Part shown: positions 20,345-29,302 of the stretch, piece by piece | Numbering within the stretch: position 1 is the first letter of the stretch | Layout of the letters: the number at the start of each line of letters is the position of its first letter | Source: Sulfurospirillum diekertiae | GTDB taxonomy: Bacteria; Campylobacterota; Campylobacteria; Campylobacterales; Sulfurospirillaceae | Length of the DNA: 64,000 nt | Direction of reading: 5' to 3' | Assembly: GCF_002309535.1 (NCBI RefSeq) | Contig: NZ_CP023275.1 | Coordinates: 1 to 64,000 of the forward strand | Translations under genes and position numbers: made by a program | The notes under the pieces: generated by a model | Told to the model about the DNA's origin: nothing | Database searches by the model: none | The model's input: only the letters and a program-made list of their open reading frames with translations

Positions 20345-21928
20345 TTACATAATCTTCATACCCAGTTGCGCAAGGACAATAACCAGTACCAAACCAAGAG
20401 GATAAACCGCTGCATAAGCGATGGAAGGGTAGTCTGTTTTGGTCATGTTGTTTGCCATCGTTAATGAAGGGGTAGAGGTCATAGCGCCTGAGAGTAGACC
20501 TAAAATATCTAAGAAATTCATCTTGAAAATTTTTCGACATATAAACGTTATAAGACCCAAAGAGAGAATAAGCGCACCAAGGGCGAGTATGATGGGTAAA
20601 ATGCCATTGTTTTCTAGTGACTCAACGAGGTATTTGCCTGCATTCGTGCCCAGTGTTGCGATAAAAATGAGTTGACCAAGCGTTTTTAAAAGTGTCGTTG
20701 AATGGGGTGAAAGATTCCATACGATTGGTCCAACACGTCCAAGACGCCCAAGGATTAAGGCGGTAATTAAGATACCACCAACAAAGCTGAGTTTGATGTC
20801 GCCTACACCTGGGATATAAAGAGGAATGCTTCCTAATAAAATACCAAACACAACTCCCAAAGAAATAGGTAAAAAATCTGCAGCGGGATATTTTAAAAGA
20901 TCATTACCAATGAGTTTTGTCACTTTTTCACCATACGCATTAGGTGCAACAACGTAGAGTTTATCACCAAGACGCAAGGTAAGGCTTGGGTATGCAGGAA
21001 TATCAATACCTGCACGTCTTACTTTTGTAATCACCGCACGAAGAGATTTCAGCTCTTTGATCATACCGATTTTTTTACCCACGATCTCTTTTGAAGTGGT
21101 GAGGAGTCTAAGAACGATCATATTGTCTTGGAATTCATGCTCTTCTCCAATCTCTTGACCCAAAACGATGCTGAGATTTGCCAGTTGTTCTTCCGTTCCT
21201 GCAACTCTAATAACATCTCCAAAACTCAAAGAAACGTCTTCCGTGGTATGGTCAATCGCGCCATCTGAGGTCATACGTTCAATGACCGTAGAGGTCATGC
21301 TCTCTATTTTGGATTTTTTGATTTCGATATTTCTGAAGTTTTCATTGGTAATGCGAAAGTTACGAGTCAAAATGTCAGGAAAGCGTACTTTTTGACTTGA
21401 CTCGTACTCTTCAACCTCTTTTTGTAAATCAACACGAAAAAGCACTGGAAGTAGACGAATAAAAAGTACTGTTGCCACAATTCCAAAAGGATAAACTAGG
21501 CCGAAAATAACAGAAGTCGTTGGTGTATGCTTAATCTCAAGAGCTGCCGCAAGTGCTGGAACGCTGGTAAGGGCTCCTGTAAAAATACCATCGATGATGG
21601 TTTTAGGCATCTCAAAAAAGTAACCAAAACCAAAAATAATGACAAAGAGCAAGACTAAAAGTGCCGTAGCAATTAAATTGAGCTTGAGTCCTTCATGCTT
21701 GATGGTATCGAAGAAACCAGGACCAGATTGAAGCCCTACTGCATAGATAAAAATCGCCAATCCAAAGTATTGAAATGCATCAGAGATTACCATACCAAAA
21801 TGCCCTGCGATGAGTGCTACGATAAGCATGGCGGTCACATCCAGAGAAAAGCCTCTGACTTTGATATTACCTAAGATATAACCGACAGAAATGATGGAAA
21901 AAAGATAGAAAATTTCATTATTAATCAT
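20345..21928 (-). CDS. AspT/YidE-family transporter with two RCK_C domains
   Basis: The 527-residue protein has two membrane halves separated by two TrkA-C (RCK_C) domains at about residues 190-360 (for example GDVIRVAGTEEQL and LRLGDKLYVVAP). The membrane repeats carry YAVGLQSGPGFF and GALTSVPALAAA, mirrored by GTNAGKYLVESL and GAMTSTPSLTMA, hallmarks of the aspartate:alanine exchanger family. The true substrate is unknown. The downstream hypothetical gene is in the same operon. Confidence 0.9.
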   Translation of the reverse strand: MINNEIFYLFSIISVGYILGNIKVRGFSLDVTAMLIVALIAGHFGMVISDAFQYFGLAIFIYAVGLQSGPGFFDTIKHEGLKLNLIATALLVLLFVIIFGFGYFFEMPKTIIDGIFTGALTSVPALAAALEIKHTPTTSVIFGLVYPFGIVATVLFIRLLPVLFRVDLQKEVEEYESSQKVRFPDILTRNFRITNENFRNIEIKKSKIESMTSTVIERMTSDGAIDHTTEDVSLSFGDVIRVAGTEEQLANLSIVLGQEIGEEHEFQDNMIVLRLLTTSKEIVGKKIGMIKELKSLRAVITKVRRAGIDIPAYPSLTLRLGDKLYVVAPNAYGEKVTKLIGNDLLKYPAADFLPISLGVVFGILLGSIPLYIPGVGDIKLSFVGGILITALILGRLGRVGPIVWNLSPHSTTLLKTLGQLIFIATLGTNAGKYLVESLENNGILPIILALGALILSLGLITFICRKIFKMNFLDILGLLSGAMTSTPSLTMANNMTKTDYPSIAYAAVYPLGLVLVIVLAQLGMKIM

Positions 21929-21998
21929 AAAAAAGTGTGCCTTAAAAGAATTAGACGAATTATACCTTAATTAGCCGTTACTTTTAAGGCAAATGTGA

Positions 21999-22535
21999 CT
22001 AAAAATCTTTCTCGATTTTAAACGCATCAAAGATGATGTCAACAGCAGTCATACGTGCACCATGATTGGTTGCGTCGAGTATTTCACCATCGGTATAACC
22101 AAGATCACGAAGTATTTGAACATCTTTGGCTTCAACGTCGTGTGGTGTTCGCACCGCTTTGAGAACAAAGAGAAGCATTGCTTTTTCTTTCTCCTCAAGT
22201 TTTGCACTTTTTGGGTCAGCACGCATTGCTTCCACTTCTTTAGGGGTCCAGCCCAGCATGTTGATGAGGATAGAAGCATTCATATCGACACAATAGCTAC
22301 AGCTGTTTTTATCGGAAATAAGCATACGAATAGAGGCAAGCAAAGGCATCGAAAGGCTTTTTTGTTTAACCATGTAATATTCGATGAAACTCATTTGCTG
22401 TTTGATCAGCTCTGGACTTGCACTAAAGATTTGCGCTGAGTTACTCACTCGTCCGCGCATTGCAGTGATTTTTCCATAAAGCTCTGCGAGCTCACCTGTG
22501 GCATTTTCGGGTTTGACGGTATTGATTAATGGCAT
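21999..22535 (-). CDS. AhpD-like carboxymuconolactone decarboxylase family protein
   Basis: A helical protein of 178 residues with the peroxidase-type motif CSYCVDMN: two cysteines spaced CxxC followed by an acidic residue, as in AhpD-like enzymes. It could reduce peroxides with thioredoxin-like partners; a true decarboxylase role is unlikely. Its start overlaps the end of the cysteine-hydrolase gene by ten bases, so both are one unit under the TetR-type regulator. Confidence 0.85.
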   Translation of the reverse strand: MPLINTVKPENATGELAELYGKITAMRGRVSNSAQIFSASPELIKQQMSFIEYYMVKQKSLSMPLLASIRMLISDKNSCSYCVDMNASILINMLGWTPKEVEAMRADPKSAKLEEKEKAMLLFVLKAVRTPHDVEAKDVQILRDLGYTDGEILDATNHGARMTAVDIIFDAFKIEKDF

Positions 22536-23095
22536 GATGTTTCCTTTTTAAGTAATGGTATCCATTCGTTAAGCGTTAAAACGCGACTAAATCCAAATGC
22601 TTGCGCGACTAAAAAAGCTTGGTGCAACTCTTGTGCACTCACCTCCCCTGCTTCATTGGAAAATGCCAGCGTGCCATTGGCATCGCTTAAAAACTCGACG
22701 TTAAAACCAAGTTGTGAGGCATCACGCGCCGTGGCGTCGCAACAGTTTTGCGTCATATAGCCTATGATGGCAACAGTGTCGACACCAAGAGTTCGCAATC
22801 TGTAGTTTAAGTCTGTTCCTGCAAAAGAGCTCGCATGGTTTTTCTCAATATAAAGGCCAGGCTTTAGTTTCTTGAGCTCATCGTGAAATTCCCATAGGTA
22901 GCTTCCTCGTACAAAGGCTCCTGCATCTTTTTGAAGGCTGGTATGTTGCACAAAAACGATCAAAATTTCCGCTTTTTGCGCTTCGGAAATGGCTGTTTTG
23001 ATCCGCTCAAAACTATGGGGTGGATAGCTAATCGGTAAAGCACCGCCATCAAAATACTCATTTTGAACATCCACAACAATAAGAGCACGTTTCAT
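22526..23095 (-). CDS. Isochorismatase-family cysteine hydrolase
   Basis: The 189-residue protein has the family triad: Asp in IVVDVQNEYF near residue 9, a Lys in the ENHASSF segment context, and the nucleophilic Cys in GYMTQNCCDATARDA. Such enzymes hydrolyse amides or vinyl ethers (nicotinamidase or isochorismatase like); the substrate here is open. It is divergent from a TetR regulator with paired operators between them. Confidence 0.88.
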   Translation of the reverse strand: MKRALIVVDVQNEYFDGGALPISYPPHSFERIKTAISEAQKAEILIVFVQHTSLQKDAGAFVRGSYLWEFHDELKKLKPGLYIEKNHASSFAGTDLNYRLRTLGVDTVAIIGYMTQNCCDATARDASQLGFNVEFLSDANGTLAFSNEAGEVSAQELHQAFLVAQAFGFSRVLTLNEWIPLLKKETSCH

Positions 23096-23103
23096 AAAAC
23101 CTC

Positions 23104-23153
23104 CTTGACTGTTTGGTCAAGTGAAGTTTAACAAAAATTGACCATTTAGTCAA
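23104..23153. promoter_or_regulatory. Twin TetR-type operators in divergent promoter
   Basis: Two inverted repeats with the same arms occur: CTTGAC-n6-GTCAAG at 23104-23121 and TTGAC-n6-GTCAA at 23138-23153, centred about 33 bases apart, or roughly three helical turns. They fill the gap between the cysteine-hydrolase operon and the tetR gene. A TATAAT box for tetR lies at about 23171-23176. Confidence 0.8.
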
Positions 23154-23202
23154 GTAATGTAAAAATATGCTATAATCAACTCAATTACACAAGGAAAAAG
23201 AG

Positions 23203-23769
23203 ATGGAAACGACACGAGATAAGCTTATTAATGCCACCTTTGACGAAGTTTTTTCGCACGGCTATCAAGGTGCATCACTCTGCGATATCTTAGCTAAAGC
23301 AGGCGTTCACAAAGGTTCTATGTACCACTTCTTCGCCAATAAAAAAGAGATGGCACTTGCTGCGATCGAAGAAGTGATACTCAAAAAAAATCTAGAAAAA
23401 TACAGCTATGTCGAAACCTACACCAGCGGCTTTTTGGAAGAGTTTTACACACGCCTGCGCGACACATCAGTGCGTGACTTTCAACGTGGCTGCCCCATTG
23501 CCAATGTCGTGCAAGAGATGTCTAACATCGATGAAGATTTTAACACCTTGATGAAGTCCATCTACGGTGCATTTCGCACCAACGTCAAAGCCATTTTCGA
23601 CAAAGCGGTGACCGTAGGAGAGATGAAACCCTGCGATACAACCAAACTGGCTCTTTTTACCACTTCAACCATTGAGGGCGCTATACTTTCGGCAAAAGCG
23701 ACACAGAACGTTCAGGATTACGTCGATGTGATAGAGGAGTTGATTGAGCATATTGAGGGGAAGCGATGA
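23203..23769 (+). CDS. TetR-family transcriptional regulator
   Basis: The N-terminal helix-turn-helix (LINATFDEVFSHGYQGASLCDILAKAGVHK, then GSMYHFFANKKEM) is typical of TetR repressors. The helical C-terminal ligand domain resembles the AcuR/YxaF type. The 188-residue length is normal. Twin palindromes between it and the divergent hydrolase gene are its probable operators. A GNAT acetyltransferase gene overlaps its stop by four bases. Confidence 0.92.
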   Translation: METTRDKLINATFDEVFSHGYQGASLCDILAKAGVHKGSMYHFFANKKEMALAAIEEVILKKNLEKYSYVETYTSGFLEEFYTRLRDTSVRDFQRGCPIANVVQEMSNIDEDFNTLMKSIYGAFRTNVKAIFDKAVTVGEMKPCDTTKLALFTTSTIEGAILSAKATQNVQDYVDVIEELIEHIEGKR

Positions 23770-24200
23770 AAATAGTGAGAATTACAAAAAATGATTTACC
23801 AAAACTATCAACGCTTTTTACGGAGTTTATAGGAACCAAAAGCAATCTTGGCAAAATGTCTTCCAGTTTGGACTCTATAATGGCAAATCCAAATTATAGT
23901 GTATTGGGCGCAAAAATAGAGGATGATTTAATCGGCTCAGCTATGGGAATTATTTGCTTTGACTTAGTGGGAGAATGCCAATCTTTCATGGTGATAGAAA
24001 ATGTTGTCGTCGCAACACATGCGAGGAGTAAAGGTGTTGGAAGGGCACTTATGAGTGCTTTGGAAGCTGAAGCATTAAAAGCTAATTGCCGTTACATAAT
24101 GCTCGTATCTTCAATAAGTAGAGTAGATGCTCATGAGTTTTATAAATCACTTGGATATGAAACTGATGGATTTAAGGGATTTAAAAAGTATATGGTGTAA
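23766..24200 (+). CDS. GNAT-family N-acetyltransferase
   Basis: A 144-residue acetyl-CoA-dependent acetyltransferase. The acetyl-CoA loop is ARSKGVGRALMSALEAEA near residue 80, preceded by the beta-4 strand MVIENVVVA, and the late DAHEFYKSLGYE motif closes the fold. The acceptor substrate is unknown. The ATGA overlap with tetR suggests translation from the same message. Confidence 0.9.
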   Translation: MKIVRITKNDLPKLSTLFTEFIGTKSNLGKMSSSLDSIMANPNYSVLGAKIEDDLIGSAMGIICFDLVGECQSFMVIENVVVATHARSKGVGRALMSALEAEALKANCRYIMLVSSISRVDAHEFYKSLGYETDGFKGFKKYMV

Positions 24201-24267
24201 AATTTAGCGATATTGGAGTAGTTTTGAATACGCAATTATTCTATATTTTTATCTATTAAGGAAAAAA

Positions 24268-24690
24268 ATGAACATTATCACGATAGTTGCTATTGTCTCT
24301 TTGATAGGCATTGGAGTATTACATTTTTATTGGGCATTGGGTGGCAAGGTTTGGCTTAATAAGTCAATACCGACCATCAATGGAAAACCTTTGTTGCACC
24401 CTGGAAAAATTGCGACCATTGTTGTAGGTATAGTTTTAATTGGATTTGCTTGGATTGCATCTGCGCTTTCTTTTGGCGATTTATATTCAACTTTATACGG
24501 TAAGTATATAGTATATTTTGGATGGATTGTATCAGGGATATTTATTGTGCGTGCTATTGGGGATTTTAATACTGTTGGTTTTTTCAAAAAAATAAAAACT
24601 TCGGATTTTGCATTGTATGATACAAAATTTTATTCGCCCTATGCCCTATTTATCGGGATTGTATTTGCACTTTTATCTTATCAAGTGTAA
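24268..24690 (+). CDS. DUF3995-type small membrane protein
   Basis: Four hydrophobic segments in 140 residues, with the family-like pattern GIGVLHFYWALGGKVW, then a PGKIATIVVG block and RAIGDFNTVGFFKK in the third-to-fourth helix region. The function of this family is unknown. A 25-base sequence after the preceding gene (24203-24225) recurs after this gene (24720-24742) with few changes, hinting that this small region was duplicated or inserted. Confidence 0.82.
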   Translation: MNIITIVAIVSLIGIGVLHFYWALGGKVWLNKSIPTINGKPLLHPGKIATIVVGIVLIGFAWIASALSFGDLYSTLYGKYIVYFGWIVSGIFIVRAIGDFNTVGFFKKIKTSDFALYDTKFYSPYALFIGIVFALLSYQV

Positions 24691-24791
24691 AGAGCTATAC
24701 GTTATACAGTCTTGAAAACTTAGCAATATCGGAGTAGTTTTATTTTTCCGCTTTTTCTACAATACTCCAAACGCAAAGCAAAAGAGGTGCG

Positions 24792-25637
24792 ATGAAAGCA
24801 AGTACCAGGGAAGATTATGTTCGCTTGGTGTATAAGGTCGTTTTTTACATCGAGCAAAACGCAGACAAAGAGCTAAGCCTTGAAGAATTAGCCAAAGTGG
24901 CGGGCTTTTCAAAGTACCATTTTCATCGCATTTTCAAAGCCGTGACGGGAGAAAATATCGGCGATTTTATCGCTCGGGTGAGGTTGGTGTATTCGGCGTG
25001 GAAGCTAAAAACCGAACCTAAGATCACCGATGTAGCGCTCTCCTGCGGGTTTGAAACTAACGCCTCGTTTAGCAAAGCGTTCAAAAACCGCTTCGGCGTG
25101 AGTCCGCGTACCTACGCAACTCAGCTGAAAGCAAAAAAAGGAGTTGTGATGCTAAAACCTACTATGGTCGAGTTTAAACCTTTGAGTGTTTTTTACGTGC
25201 GAAAAACGGGTGCTTACGAAACCTCTTCGTGTGAAGCGTGGAATGTCTTGATGGCGTTTGCTTACGAGCAGAGAATGAAGTTTCATAAAAATATTATGGG
25301 TAAAGCGACGATGCACTTTGGCATCGGACACGATAATCCCAGTTTGGTCGAGCAAAATTTACTGCGTTACGATGCGTGCATTACCTGCGAGGATGAAAGC
25401 ATTGAGGTCAAAGGTGAAGTCTTTAAAAAGGTGCTTGATGGTGGAAAATGTGCAGTGTTTTTGCACAAAGGGCCGTATGAAAACCTCACAGCGACTTACG
25501 CGCAGATTATGGATTGGGTGGTGAGTGAAGGCGTTGGGCTTCGTGATGCACCTGTGTTTGAGAAGTACCTCAACCGAGACCCAAGACGCACGAAACCTGA
25601 GAACTTGCGAACGGAGATTTACGTGCCGATTGTTTAG
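24792..25637 (+). CDS. AraC-family regulator with GyrI-like ligand domain
   Basis: Two AraC helix-turn-helix motifs lie in the first 110 residues (LSLEELAKVAGFSKYHFHRIFK and ITDVALSCGFETNASFSKAF). The rest is a GyrI/SOUL-like small-molecule-binding domain, starting near VEFKPLSVFYVRKTGAY. This Rob-like layout belongs to regulators that sense lipophilic compounds. The target genes are not obvious; the regulator seems to be transcribed alone. Confidence 0.9.
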   Translation: MKASTREDYVRLVYKVVFYIEQNADKELSLEELAKVAGFSKYHFHRIFKAVTGENIGDFIARVRLVYSAWKLKTEPKITDVALSCGFETNASFSKAFKNRFGVSPRTYATQLKAKKGVVMLKPTMVEFKPLSVFYVRKTGAYETSSCEAWNVLMAFAYEQRMKFHKNIMGKATMHFGIGHDNPSLVEQNLLRYDACITCEDESIEVKGEVFKKVLDGGKCAVFLHKGPYENLTATYAQIMDWVVSEGVGLRDAPVFEKYLNRDPRRTKPENLRTEIYVPIV

Positions 25638-25675
25638 AAAAACATTTTACATGTAAAGATTTTCCTAGGAAAATC

Positions 25676-26290
25676 CTAGTGTTTGCGCCCTGTCAATAAA
25701 AAGATGGGGTAATCGCCATACGGCTTTTTCGCCACACTAACAATTTCAATGTTCACATCGTCAAAGCCTGCTTTTTGCGCCCACGTGGCAAACTCTTCTT
25801 GGTCAAATCCAAAGTGAAACACGCCCATGTCTTCGGTGTGAAATGTACCATCTTCTTTGTCCAAATCCGCTAAAGCGATGGTTCCGCCATGATTGAGCAA
25901 ACGGTAAAATGTGTGAAAAAGCGCTTGCACATCTTCGACGTGATGAATGGTCATGGAAGAGATGATACCATCAAAGGTTGCATCAACCTCCGTACTGACC
26001 AAGTCGATTTCAAGCATCTCAAGTTCACACGGCAGTTGCTCTTTTTTGGCACGGAGCGCCTCGTTCATCGAGGGCGAGATGTCGATGGTCGTCATTTTGC
26101 GCACAAACGGTGCGATCTGTTCTGTCAAAAGCCCTGTACCTGAGCCAAAGTCCATCATATGGGTTGTTGCTTTATCGTAAGTAAGCCTCTCTAAAATAGC
26201 TTCACCGATGTTTTTGACGTTGTTGGTTCGTGTAACTTCTTTTTCATATGTTTTTGATTTTTCATGAAAATAATCTTTGGAGGGTTGCAT
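25676..26290 (-). CDS. Class I SAM-dependent methyltransferase
   Basis: The 204-residue protein has the SAM-binding motif MDFGSGTGLLTEQIA near residue 45, the acidic end of beta-2 (TTIDISPSMNEAL) and a motif IISSMTIHHVEDV in the position of beta-4. These define a UbiE/BioC-like class I methyltransferase. The substrate is unknown. It is convergent with the AraC gene, with a TTTACATGTAAA copy at 25646-25657 in the gap. Confidence 0.88.
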   Translation of the reverse strand: MQPSKDYFHEKSKTYEKEVTRTNNVKNIGEAILERLTYDKATTHMMDFGSGTGLLTEQIAPFVRKMTTIDISPSMNEALRAKKEQLPCELEMLEIDLVSTEVDATFDGIISSMTIHHVEDVQALFHTFYRLLNHGGTIALADLDKEDGTFHTEDMGVFHFGFDQEEFATWAQKAGFDDVNIEIVSVAKKPYGDYPIFLLTGRKH

Positions 26291-26371
26291 AGGTAGCCTT
26301 TTGAATAGATGAGAAAGTATAGCACACCCCTAACAGCAAAAAAATTAACCTAAGCAATTAGCATCTACTTT

Positions 26372-27166
26372 TTAACCAATTACAAATGACGTGTATCCCA
26401 CCACACGACTTGCGTCTTTACTGTGCGCATAACTGGTTCGGTAGTCTAAAAAATGGGCTTGAAAGTTGTGTGAAAGTGCGCTTTGAACCATCGCTTTAAC
26501 ACCGGTTATACCGCACGCTTCACAGCCATGAGAGAGCGCATGAAGGTCAAGATGCGAAATCGCTTCTATGCATGTATGATCGAGCTTATTGGCTTCCTCT
26601 TCCGTGTAAAAATGGCTGAGATCGGTGCTGATAACCACCAGTGTTTTTTCATCGCTTAGCACTTCGTCGATGAGTGTTGAGAGCTCACTGTGAGAGATGT
26701 CTCCATAGACGATTTCAACGACTTTGGCGTGTTTGAAATACTGTCGAATAAAAGGCATTTGCACTTCGGTGGAGTGTTCCTCATGCGCCATAGGGTGAAA
26801 GTCTAAAAAGGCAAATTTTCGCTTAAGGGCATAACTGAATGCTAAGTCGATTTCTATTTCGCCACACGGTGTATGGTATGCCTCTAAAAGGGCAATGGAA
26901 GCCCCTGCTACGTAGATGCGGTGACTAGGACCAATGACAACCACACGTTCAACATCGGAGCATTTGGATGCGGTATAGTGGTAAGCAAGATTGGCGGTAT
27001 AGCCACTGTAGATGTAGCCCGCATGAGGGACAATGAGCGCACGGGGTATAACATCGAGTGCTATGTTGGGCATCGCTTTATCAAAATGATCGAACATGTG
27101 TTTTATTTCACTGCAGACGTCAGGGTAAAACATCCCAGCTACAGCAGCTTTGCGGTGTTTATTCAT
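26372..27166 (-). CDS. AmmeMemoRadiSam system protein B (MEMO1 homologue)
   Basis: The 264-residue protein matches the MEMO family, related to extradiol dioxygenases: RKAAVAGMFYPD at the start, PHAGYIYSG, GPSHRIYVAG, AHEEHSTEVQMPF and STDLSHF carry conserved metal-site-type histidines. I start at ATG 27166, which overlaps the stop of the radical SAM gene and follows AGGAG. An upstream ATG gives a longer form with no support. It is the third gene of a coupled trio; the modified target is unknown. Confidence 0.9.
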   Translation of the reverse strand: MNKHRKAAVAGMFYPDVCSEIKHMFDHFDKAMPNIALDVIPRALIVPHAGYIYSGYTANLAYHYTASKCSDVERVVVIGPSHRIYVAGASIALLEAYHTPCGEIEIDLAFSYALKRKFAFLDFHPMAHEEHSTEVQMPFIRQYFKHAKVVEIVYGDISHSELSTLIDEVLSDEKTLVVISTDLSHFYTEEEANKLDHTCIEAISHLDLHALSHGCEACGITGVKAMVQSALSHNFQAHFLDYRTSYAHSKDASRVVGYTSFVIG

Positions 27167-28148
27167 CAAAAACTCCTGTGAGTTTGGTATTGCATTTTGG
27201 ACAGCATCCATCCACGAGATAGTTTTCCATCACTTCAAAGCGTTTTCGTGTGATCAAAACAGCATTACATGTAACGCATCTTGTAGGGTTTTCAAGTCCG
27301 ACATTGCCAATGTAAATGTGTTTAAGTCCAGCTTTTCGGCCGATGGCTTCAGCACGTTTAAGTGTTTCAACAGAGGTCGAAGGGAGCCCTTGCTCATGGT
27401 AGTCAGGATGAAAAGCACTGATATGCCATGGTGTCTCAACACCAAGCTCTTTGGCAATGAAGGAAGCAATAGAATTCAATTCTTCATCGGAGTCATTTTT
27501 GGTGGGGACGATAAGTGTGGTAACCTCGATCCAGATGCCATTACGCTTGAAATGCTTGAGATTTTCCAAGATGGTTTCAAGCCCTCCTCCGAGCTCTTTT
27601 TTGTAGTAGTCATGGTTGAAGGATTTGAGATCAATATTTGCCGCATCAATGATGCCTACCATATCATCAATCACTTCGCTGGATTCAAAACCATTGGTAA
27701 CGAAGATATTTTTCATTCCTTTTTCATGAGCCAAAATCGCGATATCTTTAGCATAGGGATAGAAGATGGTGGGTTCGTTATACGTGTAGGCGATGGAGGC
27801 ACATTCGTATTTGAGTGCCATTTCGATAATCTGTTGAGGGGCAAAATACTCTTTTACATGTAAAGATTTTTCTTGCGAAATACTCCAGTTTTGACAAAAA
27901 GGACATTTGAAATTACAACCAATCGTTCCGATCGAAAAGGCTCTGGTGTCGGGCAAAAAGTGGTAGAGCGGTTTTTTCTCCACAGGGTCAATGTGCATGG
28001 CTACGGGATGTCCATACACCAGATTTTTGATAGTTCCATCGACATGTTGATTGACACCGCAGATGCCTATTTGTCCCTCTTTAAGATGACAGTAGTGCGC
28101 ACAGAGTAAGCAAACCAGACGTGAACCTTCAGTCTTAAAATAGTGCAT
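27159..28148 (-). CDS. AmmeMemoRadiSam system radical SAM enzyme
   Basis: A 329-residue radical SAM protein with the cluster motif CNFKCPFCQN (CxxxCxxC) near residue 78. An N-terminal cysteine cluster (CLLCAHYCHLKEGQIGICGV) and a C-terminal pair (CCPKCNTKL, with CVTCNA before it) may bind further metal. It is close to pyruvate-formate-lyase-activase-like AmrS proteins. Its start overlaps the stop of the AMMECR1 gene by one base and its end overlaps MEMO. Confidence 0.93.
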   Translation of the reverse strand: MHYFKTEGSRLVCLLCAHYCHLKEGQIGICGVNQHVDGTIKNLVYGHPVAMHIDPVEKKPLYHFLPDTRAFSIGTIGCNFKCPFCQNWSISQEKSLHVKEYFAPQQIIEMALKYECASIAYTYNEPTIFYPYAKDIAILAHEKGMKNIFVTNGFESSEVIDDMVGIIDAANIDLKSFNHDYYKKELGGGLETILENLKHFKRNGIWIEVTTLIVPTKNDSDEELNSIASFIAKELGVETPWHISAFHPDYHEQGLPSTSVETLKRAEAIGRKAGLKHIYIGNVGLENPTRCVTCNAVLITRKRFEVMENYLVDGCCPKCNTKLTGVFDE

Positions 28149-28690
28149 TATTTCACCTTCTCAACCCTGTAATACCAAATCTCAGGATGGCTTTCCAAGC
28201 AATCAGGTGCTAACCCCGCTTTTTGGCATAGATGTGAAAAAAAGAGTTCAAAGGTTGGCAGTTGTTCCCAAACTTGGGGTAAAAAGGTTGCTTTTCGAGA
28301 CCCTTTTTGAAGAATAATACCATCCATTCCCACCGTAACTTTGCTTTTGAGGTCATTGGTATTTTCATATAGGATGGGTTGGGGTTCACTCAAAAGAGAG
28401 ATTTCAATCTTTACATGTAAAAACTCTTCGGGGCTGAGCGGATAGAAACGTGGATCATCAAAAGCAGCTGCTTTGGCGTTATGTATGAGGTCATCTAGAA
28501 GAGGTCTATGGGCTATGAGTGAGCCGATACAGCCACGCAGTTGACCATCAAGGGTGAGTGTGACAAACGTAGCTTTAGGAGTTGAAAATTCAGGATGTGC
28601 TTGTACTAAAGCTTTTGGATTCAAAGTGGATGTATGGTTAAAGCTGTCACTGATCGCCTGTTTGGCAATTTCTAAGAGTACGTTTTGCAC
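28148..28690 (-). CDS. AmmeMemoRadiSam system protein A (AMMECR1 homologue)
   Basis: The 180-residue protein carries the AMMECR1 signature LRGCIGSL near the middle, preceded by FVTLTLDGQ, and GSRKATFLPQVWEQLP later on. I choose GTG at 28690, four bases after AAAGGAGG; the longer frame to 28822 would run into the divergent gene's leader. The family is widespread and conserved in humans, but its chemistry is unsolved. It heads the three-gene cluster. Confidence 0.88.
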   Translation of the reverse strand: MQNVLLEIAKQAISDSFNHTSTLNPKALVQAHPEFSTPKATFVTLTLDGQLRGCIGSLIAHRPLLDDLIHNAKAAAFDDPRFYPLSPEEFLHVKIEISLLSEPQPILYENTNDLKSKVTVGMDGIILQKGSRKATFLPQVWEQLPTFELFFSHLCQKAGLAPDCLESHPEIWYYRVEKVK

Positions 28691-28757
28691 GGCGCCTCCT
28701 TTACGAAAGTGTATTATATGATAAAATGGCTGATAGGTTATACAAAAAGGAATCGTC

Positions 28758-29258
28758 ATGGTACTGGCAATTTTAGCGCATACTCCCGTATGGGTTTTTC
28801 TGCTCTTTGGTGTGTTACTCATATTAGGCTGGATGCAAAGTCGTGATCGTAAGGTTTCTTATGTGCGTGCGTTTATATTGCCTTGCATGATGATAATTTT
28901 CTCCATATACGGCGTTGCCTCCGCATTTGGCATGAGTCTTGGGATTGTGGCGTGGAGTGTAGGAATGATGGTGATGATGGCACTGGGAATTCGTATAAGA
29001 GCTTTTTACAATGTGGTTTTTATGGCAGAATATAACGCTTTTGCGATCAAAGGAAGTTGGCTTTGGTTGACTCTGATGATGGTCATTTTTTGGCTTAAAT
29101 TTGCAGTAGGTGTAGCACTTGCCAGAGAATTAGCCATTGTCACTGAGCCATGGTTTATTTTGAGTGTTAGTTTGTGCTTTGGGCTACTCAGCGGTATTTT
29201 CTTAGTGCGCATGGTTATTTTGTGGAAGATTAAAAGCTTACATGTAAAAACGATCTAA
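28758..29258 (+). CDS. Hypothetical integral membrane protein
   Basis: Five or so hydrophobic segments cover this 166-residue protein, with polar charged turns at QSRDRKVSYVRA, RIRAFYN and WKIKS. It resembles the small DUF6622-like membrane proteins, but this is by eye only. The site AAAAGGA lies before ATG 28758. It is divergent from the AMMECR1 operon. Confidence 0.7.
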   Translation: MVLAILAHTPVWVFLLFGVLLILGWMQSRDRKVSYVRAFILPCMMIIFSIYGVASAFGMSLGIVAWSVGMMVMMALGIRIRAFYNVVFMAEYNAFAIKGSWLWLTLMMVIFWLKFAVGVALARELAIVTEPWFILSVSLCFGLLSGIFLVRMVILWKIKSLHVKTI

Positions 29259-29302
29259 TCTTTTTTTATGGTAAACTTTGTCTAATTTTTAAGGAGTGAA
29301 CG

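Noticed and set aside
27150-27863. 237-codon plus-strand frame opposite the radical SAM gene
   Set aside because: It is an antisense shadow of a well-conserved enzyme with no family likeness of its own.
28691-28822. N-terminal extension of the AMMECR1 protein
   Set aside because: The extra residues match no family feature and run through the divergent gene start; GTG 28690 has a good ribosome site.
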